Shown piece after piece: positions 49,834-59,175 of a stretch of 64,000 nt of DNA. Both the position numbers and the translations under genes were made by a program. The stretch spans positions 583,672 through 647,671 of the forward strand of contig VZSE01008982.1 in assembly GCA_013398275.1 (NCBI GenBank), in the 5' to 3' direction. The stretch comes from Promerops cafer (lineage: Eukaryota; Chordata; Aves; Passeriformes; Nectariniidae). The notes beneath the pieces were generated by a model. It saw only the letters and a list, made by a program, of their open reading frames with translations, made no database searches and had not been told where the DNA came from. Every line of letters starts with the position of its first letter. Positions within the stretch are counted from its first letter, which is position 1.

Positions 49834-50227
49834 ACTGTCTCCTGTGAGAGGGACACCACACTGGAGCAGGAGAAGAGTGTTCCCAAGGAGGAAGGAGAAA
49901 CTAAGGCAAATCACAATGAACTGACTGCCACCTCCATTCTGAGTCCCCCAGAACCTCTGATGGGGAGAAGGTAGAAAATTTGAGAGTGGAGTAGAGCCTT
50001 GGAAGAAAAGAGGTGAAAAGGAAAAGCATTTTAAGATTTGGGTTGTATTTCTTGTTATCCTGCTCTGATTTGTTAGGTAACAAATTAAGCTAATTTCCCA
50101 GGTGAAGTCTGTAACTGGTGAGTGATCTCTTCCTGTCCTTATGTCACCCCATGAGCCTTTTTTTATGTTTTCTCTCACCTGTCCAGCTGGGGAGAGAAGT
50201 GACAGAGCCAGGATCAACCAACCAACA
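49834..50227 (+). repeat. LTR 3' segment, tandem copy 2
   Basis: Runs from ACTGTCTCCTGTGAGAGGG to the LTR terminus. It is diverged from copy 1 by many substitutions and small indels, including about 60 extra bases around 50010-50060, so the duplication is not recent or came from two different source LTRs. Confidence 0.85.
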
Positions 50228-50394
50228 TTTGTTATGAGTCTACAATGCATCTCCTTTAAGGAAAGGCCTTTGTGTGCAAAACTTAGCACAGTAGTAGCCT
50301 GACAAAGCAGTAAATAAGATGTGAACATCAGAGAAAATGTAAAAATGGACTATAATTACCTGAGTTAGGAGACTTGGAAAATAAGGGTAGGATT
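50228..50394. other. Spacer between LTR and CR1
   Basis: Short unique sequence that starts with the right TTTGT target duplication (50228-50232). Nothing else is seen. Confidence 0.6.
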
Positions 50395-50909
50395 CAATAC
50401 TGGTGAGGCCACACCTCAAGTACCAAGTCCAGTTCTGTGCCACTCACAACAATAAAGAGGGGCTGGAATGTTTCCAGGGAAGGGCAACGGAGATGGGGAA
50501 GGGTCTGGAGCACAAGGCTGGTGAGGAGCAGCTGAGGGAGCTGGGGGTGTTCAGTCTGGAAAAAAAGGAGGCTCAGGAAGAACCTTATCACCCTCTACAA
50601 CTGTATGAAAAGAGGTAGTAGACAGGTGGGGGTCAGTCTCTTCTCCCAAGTAACAAGTGATGAGACAAGAGGAATTGGCCAAAAAATTGGATATTAGGAA
50701 AAATTTATTCACCAAAAGGGTTGTCAAGCATTGGAACAGACTTCTTAGGGAAGTGGTGGAGTCAACATTGCTGGAGGTATTTAAAAGACATGTAAATGTA
50801 GTGCTAAAGGAACAGGGTTTAGCGTTCGGTTGGGTTGAAGTGTTGGGTTAATGTTCAGATTTGATGATCTTAGGGCCTTTTTTCAACATAATGATTCTAT
50901 GATTCTATC
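50395..50909 (+). mobile_element. CR1 LINE fragment with intact 3' octamers, plus strand
   Basis: Starts in the CR1 3' part of ORF2 (GGTGAGGCCACACCTCAAGT) and runs through AGGAGCAGCTGAGGGAGCTG to the terminal ATGATTCTATGATTCTAT, the CR1 tail repeat. The frame at 50657-50851 translates to the C-terminal CR1 scrap RVVKHWNRLLREVVESTLLE. It is 5'-truncated, as CR1 usually is. The preserved tail suggests it is among the younger CR1 copies here. Confidence 0.95.
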
Positions 50910-53024
50910 AAAATAGAACAAAATAGGATCTGCAAATTCACAAAATTAATAAGATAATTATCAATACTACATGAGAGAAGAACAACTCGGAAGGGCCAAT
51001 TCTAAGATAACAAAAATTGTGCAGTTGCTTGCAAAGAGATATGGCAGAAAAATAAGCCAGTGTTATCATAAACATCATTCTCCATACCTTGCATTTAAGT
51101 GGGGAAAAAAAAAATCAAAAGATTTATCCAAAAGCATATGTTAAAATCCTTAAGTAATAAATGAACAGTAAGAATGATGAATAAAAGTAGAAATTCATAT
51201 CTTGGTATGCAATAAAGAGAGGAATAAGCAACAAGAGGATGAGAATGATTTAGAATATCACTTAAGAATATAAGTAATAGGATGAAAGTAAGCTCAAGGT
51301 AGTATAAAATGACAGTAATTCAAACAAATACTGATGATTTGATATTTTGAAGAGCCATCTTCCCAGAGGAATGGTGAAACCATGTGAAAATTTGCAGAAC
51401 ATAAATAAATGTACATCAGGGAACTCCTGTACTGTTGGAGATAAATGTATTTATTTGTCCATGCCATCTATTTATTGCAGTACTTTGGCTGAAGAAACAA
51501 GAGGCAAGTCTTTCTTTCCTCATGTGGCAAAAGCAGGTGCTGCTGTAAGCAGCATTAGACTGCCACTGGCAGATTAGCACTTGAGACGTAGCCCAAAAGG
51601 AGACAGAAATGATGGATCTGGGAAGTGATTGGTTTTTGTGAATGAGTGGGGGAGGGGGTCAGAGACAGAGACAACCACTCACAGGATGTTCATGTGGCAG
51701 CAGGGAGCGTTTGTTCTCCCGCCCCTCTTCATAAAGGGCATTTGAACAACCCTGTCTGGATAGATCATGGGTCTGATCTTTTAGGCCCCCCAGATCCTGG
51801 ACCAGTGACGTGACTGCAGCTTAAGAGGGAACATGGTTGGAGTTCCTGTCAGTCAACACAGGGGCTACTTTAGGGAGCCAGCTGGGTTTCTTATTTATAG
51901 CCGAATTAACTGCTCTGCACAAGCCAGTTTGCACAGTAACAATTTTTGAACCCATGTGTGCTGGAAAACCTGCTAGCAATAATATAAGCAGATACGTGGT
52001 CATGACCAATGACAGGAGAAGGATCACTAAATAATAAATTGAGCTCCCAGGATCAAGCAATAAAGGTGTTAAACAGCCTGGCAGGCTTTCCCAGGGCAAT
52101 ACATCACAATGAGAGTTTAGGTAGAGTTTTGGAGGTTGACAATTTTGTATTTTGCTTCCTTTTTGTTTTACTTGAAAATGTAATGTACAAGTCCACAGTA
52201 CTTATTCCAAAGAAATCTCTGTGTACATTTCAAAACATAAATCGAGCATTTTCTCTGACAAAAAAAAATAGCTGAAAGAACTGAAGGGCAGAGTGGCTGT
52301 TGAGTACTTGTTCCCATATCAACAGTTCTAATTTGATCACATTTACAATGTCATAATCAGAAGGAATATTTAACATTGCCCACAGAGCCCCTCAGCTCTG
52401 ATCCTCCCCTTCCACCATCCATTACCTCCACACAGATTCTCTTTGGTGGCTATCAAGAGATTCAGTGACTTCATCCATTTTGGGATATAAATTGTATGAA
52501 GTAATAGATTTTGTACAGAGACAGCCAGCTCTGATTTTTGGTGTTTGATTGCACTGTGATCTGGTCCCCTTTCAGGAATGCTCTTCTTCCCCAAATTTGT
52601 GTTCTGTGGATTTCTTAATGAAATTTCAATTTCTGACAGTGTTGGTTTCTAGATAAGAGCCAGTAACAGTAGTTATTGCTTTGATTTATTGAAGCAGTGG
52701 AAGAGATTGTGTCTTCAAAGAGATTTATGGTCGATGAAAGCCTCTGTGCTGTTCTTCCTTTAGGATTTCTCCTCTAGGGGGACACAGAAGTTAAGAGCCA
52801 CAGGCACAGGGTAAAAAACAGCAACTCACAGGACAGATTTCATCCTGCCTTTCACAGCTGCTTGAATTTCAATGCATCCAATGATCTCCAGTTCCAATGA
52901 AACAGAGGAGTTTGAGCCCCCCTCTGTCCAGAAGTTCCTTTCAGTGCTAAGCTGGGTGCATCTAAGTTTCTTCATAGGTCAGCACACACTTGACGGATGA
53001 GGCAGAGTTGATGATTCAGTATCT
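50910..53024. other. Unique non-coding stretch, no gene seen
   Basis: The first part (50930-51340) is A-rich. I recognise no coding or repeat signal; the frames near 51821-52099 on both strands are complementary shadows of each other. Confidence 0.65.
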
Positions 53025-53076
53025 TGCTCCCATTTTACAGCTGTTAACTGGAGGATTAAGAAGATCATCACCATCC
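53025..53076 (-). mobile_element. MIR-like ancient SINE relic
   Basis: GCTCCCATTTTACAGCTG, then TTAACTGGAGGATTAAGAAG matches the MIR reverse complement CCCCATTTTACAGATG, GAAACTGAGGCAC, AGAGGTTAAG in order. The first block is nearly exact. Short, so chance is possible. Confidence 0.4.
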
Positions 53077-54564
53077 TCCTTCCTGCTTCTTTGCTGAGTC
53101 TGACCCATACCTAATCTCAGCCTCTGTCATCATATGCTGCTATGTCTTTGGGTCTTTGTGAGACAAGTAAAGACTTAAATTAGGGTATAGGTACTCATAG
53201 GCATAAGCCAAATAAAACATAACTGAAAGTTGGGACTTAATTTTCTTCGGGGATTGACAATCCCAGTGTCACTAAAAAGGGAGGAACTATTTTAACTAGC
53301 CCTGTATAGGCAAGTCAGGAAATTATTTGATAGCACTCACACCAAGAAGATTGCTCATCTTACCCAGTCCACTGCCTATATTAAAGAATATAGTGCTCAT
53401 GGAAGGTCATTTTTGCCCTAAAGGCACTCCATTCTTTGAAAACTTTTGAGGTAATCTTCGACAAATATCCATCAGGAATAGACTAGACAGAATTGATACT
53501 TCCACAGAGCAGAGGAAATAAATAGGTGCATTCTGGAGGTTTTTCTTCTGTCTTGTTCTTTATTATGGACCCAACAAACCATACCTGAAAATCAGACAAT
53601 TCAACTGCTCCAAAGAAAGGCAAACCAGCAGGACATTAGCAGAGAGCATTCATGGAATTTAGGAACTGGAAGCCAATACTTTAAGAAGAGTAAACAAGAG
53701 CATTAGGGGATCAAAAAATAAAGCTACACACATTGTGATATAACCACTGCTGTCTTGGCCTATAATAAGTTTTTCAGCTTTTTCCTTTATATGTTTCCTT
53801 AAGTGTCATTTAAGACCCTTCAGAACTCAATTACTACCAAGTTAATGATGGTGGTACATGGTCAGTGTTAAAGCTGGGGTCACTTAACAACAGCAAGGTG
53901 AGATAAAGGCAGTCAAATGTTACTCCTCTTTAGGAGGGTTAGGGAGTGTTTGTCTGTTGTTAGGGACAAAAGACAAATATGTTGGTCCCAATTCATTTCA
54001 AAAGTGAAAGTGGAAACAACAAGAATAGCATTAAAAATCTGTTTGCTACCAGGCAAAGTACAAAGACCAAAGATGAATTTTAGCTATTTTCCATCTTTCC
54101 CTGGCCAAGTTGGAGACTTATTGACAGACATTTCTGAAAAAGCTTCTCTTACTGCTGCTTACTACACTTGATTTTGTAAGAAGGAACTTCAATCTTAAGG
54201 GCTGTCAGTTTGGCACCTGTAATGAGCATAATATTCATTTCAAAAGGAAAACTACCAGAAAAAGCTAAATGACAGGCTAAACTGCATCTCTACAAGCAGA
54301 ACTGCCGATCTCCCAAGATAGTGTTTCCAGCCCACACACCCCTCACACTACCAGGTGCTGTTGCTTCTTTTTTTTTCTTTCCCCCAGTCTTCCTCATTAC
54401 ATTTCCTTGGCAGAAATTCCACTGTGGATGCTAGCAATTGACTTGCCTTGATGCTGCTCATCACAATCCCCAGTGACAGCTTATTATCTCATTATTAACA
54501 TTAATAAACGTGTGTTTCTCTGAATTTGCAATGTGAGAACCAAATAAATATATACATATATAGA
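53077..54564. other. Unique non-coding stretch, no gene seen
   Basis: No gene or recognised repeat. The last bases are an AT-alternating tract (AAATATATACATATATAG) leading into a T25 run. Confidence 0.65.
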
Positions 54565-54589
54565 TTTTTTTTTTTTTTTTTTTTTTTTT
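54565..54589. repeat. T25 homopolymer
   Basis: Twenty-five consecutive T. On the minus strand this is an A25 run preceded, 25 bases upstream, by AATAAA (plus-strand TTTATT at 54615-54620). The arrangement resembles a retrocopy tail but is not supported by other evidence. Confidence 0.95.
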
Positions 54590-54689
54590 AATATGTACAT
54601 GACTTCACACTGCATTTATTTGCATGTGTAATGGATGGTATAAATGCAGACTCAAAGCACTGTGAGGGAAGGACACAATTGACATGCAG

Positions 54690-54785
54690 AACCAGGCCTG
54701 GCTGAGAGCTGTGACAGAGAGTTCTTGTGTGCCTGTGGGCAGGTCGTTTGACCCTATTCACACCCGTTTCCTCATTCCTGAAATC
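54690..54785 (+). mobile_element. MIR-like ancient SINE relic
   Basis: CTTGTGTGCCTGTGGGCAGG, TCGTTTGACCCTATTCACAC and CCGTTTCCTCATTCCTGAAA parallel the MIR core GCTGTGTGACCTTGGGCAAG, TCACTTAACCTCTCTGTGCC and TCAGTTTCCTCATCTGTAAA block by block, with equal spacing. This is the best MIR match in the window. Assignment by eye. Confidence 0.55.
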
Positions 54786-55713
54786 CCTCTTGCACCTTTA
54801 AGGAATGATTTAAGTTTGGTGTGCTACATGCTGCAATGTTTTAATACATGGTCTTAGTTTTTATATTGAACAACTGCAAACATATATGTACAGGAATAAG
54901 CAATCTGATATTTGTGTTTCTGAAGACACGTATTTAAGAATAACTGATGGCTTATTTTTCCCTTTCACACTATCTAATAATAAATGTGACTTTCCAAAGA
55001 AAATCAACTTTTACTTTTATCCCAACATGTTTAATTTTTTTAATTTGAAAGTTCTTGGTTTTGAATGAATGAAAGTAATTTAGTATAACTTCAAGTATCA
55101 AAAGCTGACATGCTATCAAAGCCAATTTCATAGATGAAATAAAAAAAGAAGAACATTCTCATCATAAAATAAAAACTGGGCATACTAGTAGGTCTTAAAA
55201 AACCTAATTTCTCATTTTAATTTCTGAGAATATTTTTGTTGCTATTTCAATTTCAAGTAGCCAGAGCTGTAAAGCTTTTAGAACTGCCTATAAAAAAAAA
55301 ATAGTGGTCAATCCTTTAATGGATATTGGAGACTATAGCTCATTTGGCCTTACTGGGATGCAAGACATGCTGGAGGAAATAAATACATACTCGTAGTAGG
55401 GGATGGTGGAACTCCTCAGACACCATTACTGAGGAAAAACTCATCCTTGCCAGAGATACACTCCAGCCCAAGGATGAGAGACAGTGTTAACAAAACCACA
55501 CCTACTTGGGACAGTAGCCAGCAATGTCCTTACACCTCAGGCTAAATTTCACAAGAAAGAACCAAATTAACAAAATCTGCTGTAGGACGGAATACCTGAA
55601 AATAGTTCCATTTGCTTTTAATGGATATTGGTTGTAGATGCATCAATCTTAGCAACTGTATTCTGACCTCAGTTTATCCTGGCTGTCAAATTTTATGCAG
55701 AGAACATGAATGC
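54786..55713. other. Unique non-coding stretch, no gene seen
   Basis: AT-rich with no coding or repeat signal that I can support. Confidence 0.65.
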
Positions 55714-55755
55714 AAAAAAAAAAAAAAACAAAAAAAAAAAAAAAAAAAAAAAAAA
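55714..55755. repeat. Poly-A tract (A15-C-A26)
   Basis: A 42-base run of A with a single C at 55729. No AATAAA lies in the 30 bases upstream, and I see no target duplication, so a retrotransposed transcript is not supported. Confidence 0.95.
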
Positions 55756-57627
55756 GTCCAAACTCATGGAGAATGTCTAGCAACCATTACAATTAAGACA
55801 AGAAAATGTCACTCTGACAGCTCTGTGTGTCCTTAAGCATTTCCCAAAACAACTTCTCATATGGAACAGCTCTTGCATAAAGTTACAAATAATGAGACAA
55901 TTGAGTGTACTGTGTAGAAAGGAGTCTAGTCTAGAAAAAAAGTCTACATATGCTTAAAATATTATGGATCATCAAAATGGAATGGCAGACATTCAAAATA
56001 GAGAATGCACACGTGGAATGCCAGCAGCAAGTGTTTTATCTGTTCTCCTATGGGAAAATAAAAAGCAACAAGTGCTTCAAAGTAGAGCAGAAACACATTT
56101 TAAGCATAAATGCTGTGTGGTTTAGTCCTTCACTGAAATATAAACTCAGCAGCTTCTGTTTCATTAGAAAGATGACAAAAACAATAGAAGTTGTTCAATT
56201 TACTGAATTAAAATGTCAGGAAGGCAAAACTCTTCTCCTCAGCCTAGATCTCTTCTCCATGCCTCCACCACCCTTTTGAACTCACTCTAATTTTGAAGCC
56301 AATGTTGTTCTTTGAAACTGAATCTACATGAAAGTTAAACAAGCTCAAGTGAATCTCATGAAGGAGGGACAAAACACTACTTTGAAGTTGCTGTTTTTCT
56401 TGCTGAAGAACATTCCTCCTCTAAACTATAACTCAACTCTGAAACTGTTTCCAGAATAGAAGTGTCATCAGAAATATGCCAGAATCAAGACTATGCCACT
56501 TCTAAACATTATACATAAATTTTTCAGGAAGCATCGAAATGGTCAAGCATCTGTAATTAGGAAGGTGTCTAATGAAGACACATCTTAAAAATCCTTGCTC
56601 TAGGGAATTTGATTATTTTGGAAGAGGTCTTCAAGCAATGGGATTAGAGAAAAAGTAACAAAGATTGTTGTCTTGGACTTGCTCTCCAATAACATTTGCA
56701 AGCCTCTCTTTCCCTTTAAATTCCTAAATATGAAAAAAAAACTGAAATTATACTCCTTGCATGACAGTTTGCATGAAATTATCCCCTTTATGGGATATTT
56801 AAAGCAGTTTTAGCTGTTAAAATTAACTTGGCATCACAGGCATAGGTACATCCAGGGCAGCTACCCAAGGCAGATACTTTCTGTCCTGCAGAACAGAACC
56901 ATTCTCCTCTGGCACATAACCAACTCCCATAATGTGTCACTTTCTCTCTTCCCTCACTTTAGAGAACTGGAAAATTCCCAAACGTATTTCCTGTATATTT
57001 GTCTCCTTCTGCTCCTCTCTAAGATCCTTGGAAGACTGGTTTTGAACTTACTGTCAGTGTCCTCCCACCAATGTCAAAATTATGTTCATTCGTGTGATGA
57101 TTTGTCTGTCCTCATACCTGGGAAGCTTCAGAATGAAACCCAGACTGGCTGAAAGTTATGCACTTTATTTAGTCTTCATTTCTTGCCTTAAACTTTCTTT
57201 AAATCAGACTTTTCCGCACCCTGTTTAGACAGTAAGATCGGGACTGCAGAACTTAAATTTGCTGAAAAAGACTAAGCAGAAAAACTAGTGCAGTATAAAC
57301 TTGGTTAGACTGTCTGAGTATCACTCTATTATGAATATTAAATAACAAAGATAATAACCCTATTTTGCCAACTTCTGTTCTGCTTCATTCAGCCCATGCA
57401 GAGTGTATTGAAATCTCCATCCATCCATGAAACCCCGGAATGTCTTGCTGGCTGGTATTACTATTAGCAAATGAAAAACATCAAAAAATGCAATTCTTGC
57501 TAAGGGACATTTTATAAAAAATAAAACTAATCTAAAATTTTTCACTCCCTTGCCCAAGGATCACATTTCCTTGATCTGTGTCTCTGTCTATCCAGCTGTC
57601 TGTCTAAAGGTTCCTTCTTCTCCACTA
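55756..57627. other. Unique non-coding stretch, no gene seen
   Basis: No supported gene or repeat. The 109-codon frame at 55950-56279 lacks any recognisable domain. Confidence 0.65.
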
Positions 57628-58356
57628 GAAATAACAAGGTCCTGCACCTGGGTTGGGACAATCCCAAGCACAAATAAAGGCTGGGGGATGAAGGGATTGA
57701 GAGCTGCCATGAGGAGAAAGACTTCAGGGTGCTGATGGATAAGAAGCTCAACATGTCCCATCAAGGTGCCCTTGCAGCCCAGAAAGCCGACCTGTCCTGA
57801 GCTGCATTAAAAGCCCTGTGGGCAGCAGTGGTAGGGGATTCTTTCCTTCTACTCTGCTCTGGTGAGACCCCACCTGGAGTGCTGCATCCAGCTGTGGGGG
57901 CCACAACAAAGGAAGAACATGGACCTGTTGGGATGAGTCCAGAAGAGGTCACAAAGCTAATCAGAGGGCTGGAACACCTCTCCTGTGAAGACAGGCTGAG
58001 AGAGTTGGAGTTGTTTGGTCTTGAGAAGAGAAGGCTCCAGGGTGACCTTAGAGCACCTTCCAGTACCCAGAGGGGTTACAAGAGAGCTGGAGAGGGACTT
58101 TTCACAAGTGGTGACAGACAAGGGGCAGTAGGTTTAGATTAGCTATTAGGAAGAAATTCTTTACTGTGAGGGTGGTGAGACACTGGAATAGGTTGCCCAG
58201 AACAGTTGTGGTTGCCCCATCCCTAGAAGTGTTCAAGGTCAGCCTGGATGGGGGCCCTGAGAACCTGGTCTAGTGGAAGATATCCCTGCCCGTGGCAGGG
58301 GTGTTGGAACAAGAGCATCTCTCCTTCCAGCCTAAGTCATTCTATGATTCTGTCAT
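57628..58356 (+). mobile_element. CR1 LINE fragment with intact 3' end, plus strand
   Basis: Starts at CTAGAAATAACAAGGTCCTG inside the end of ORF2. It passes GAGACCCCACCTGGAGTGCT, AGAGGGCTGGAACACCTCTC and GGGTGGTGAGACACTGGAAT, and ends CATTCTATGATTCTGTC, the CR1 terminal octamer repeat. The ORF2 part is broken by stops; frames on both strands inside it are relics or shadows. About 730 bases, 5'-truncated. Confidence 0.95.
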
Positions 58357-59069
58357 TTCGTTCATCTTAAAACCATCATCTAAACTCTTAGAGAAAGTAA
58401 TTTCTGTTTTTGATTGGCACCTCACCCAGCTGTATGTGCTTAATTGTGCTTACAGAGTAAATGCACTCATCATATCTTCCTCTGCTGCCTTGACTTTTCT
58501 TGGATCTCCATGGATCCATAAGTGCAGCTCTTATTCATCAGTCCTCCACACAAACACTTCTATGCAGCAGAACTCAGTCTTCAAGGAAAAATAAAAATTA
58601 TTTTGAAATTGCTTTGCTTTGGTCTGACAGTTCATTAGATAAGTCCTCTCTGTAGCCAAGAGACATTCAGCAGTAGCCTTACATAGATCTGATGTTCTCT
58701 TTTAGCTATAGGAAGTGAATTTTATGTTTGGTGCAAGGTGCCATATTGACAGCTGTGGAGATGTGTCTTCATTCTCCTGACAGAGGACTATTGAGTCAGC
58801 AGAGCAAATTTTCTTGCAATAGTTTCTTCTGCAGTGAAAGTTTCTGTCTCTTTCTCCTACTTTCTGTGGCCCAGTCAATCCACGAATTGCCCTTCTGTGG
58901 CAGAAGGAACATATGCTCTGACTTTTGTTCTGTTGAAATTTGATAATTTAAATCCAAGATTAATTTATGCATTTTGCATGAAAAAACCTCAATATTTATT
59001 AGAAAATAATGGCTTCTGATAATTGAGGACCTCAGTGTCCTAGATCTACAATTTCTGAGACAGGAAGTT
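58357..59069. other. Unique non-coding stretch, no gene seen
   Basis: Overlapping plus-strand frames at 58728-58943 and 58834-59019 show no domain. Nothing else is recognised. Confidence 0.6.
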
Positions 59070-59175
59070 CTGGAAGAGACATAAGATCATCTGATCTAGA
59101 CACCAATCCAAATTCACATATAACATGCCTAACAGAAACTAACCTACTCACAAACCCCAGTTTAAGATTTATTCC
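59070..59175 (-). mobile_element. Possible ancient amniote CR1 relic
   Basis: Plus-strand TTCTGGAAGAGACATAAGAT, CATCTGATCTAGACACC, then CACATATAACATGCC and CCCCAGTTTAAG recall the reverse-complemented 3' end of old reptile CR1 families (an AAGATCATCTAGTCTGACC block, a TATAACACAGGCC block, then CCCAGTTA). Very diverged and by eye only. Confidence 0.35.

Larger units (their letters stand above)
48848..50227 (+). mobile_element. Composite ERV LTR with internally duplicated 3' part
   Basis: Starts TGTATTGGGTTTGTGTGATA and ends CAACCAACCAACA, with TTTGT target duplications on both sides. The text (GATCCACCTGCAGCCCACGG, GGAGCAGG modules, CTGTCCAGCT near the end) is that of a very common avian LTR recognised from memory. 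The 3' part occurs twice in tandem: 49458-49829 and 49834-50227. Each copy starts at ACTGTCTCCTGTG and ends in an LTR-like ...ACA terminus. Copy 1 keeps AATAAA (49648-49653); copy 2 has AACAAA (50079-50084). A TATA-like GTTTAAGAAGG lies at 49014-49024. The long minus-strand open frames here are antisense shadows of GC-rich LTR modules, not genes. No gag, pol or env is present. Confidence 0.88.

Noticed and set aside
54565..54880. Processed retrocopy on the minus strand with A25 tail and AATAAA 25 bases upstream
   Set aside because: The sequence upstream of the tail matches a MIR-like element on the opposite strand, the candidate target duplication is only an AT-rich 8-mer (ACATATAT), and CR1-dominated bird genomes make few poly-A retrocopies.
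55600..55755. Retrocopy tail at the A15-C-A26 tract
   Set aside because: No AATAAA upstream, no target duplication, no recognisable transcript sequence.
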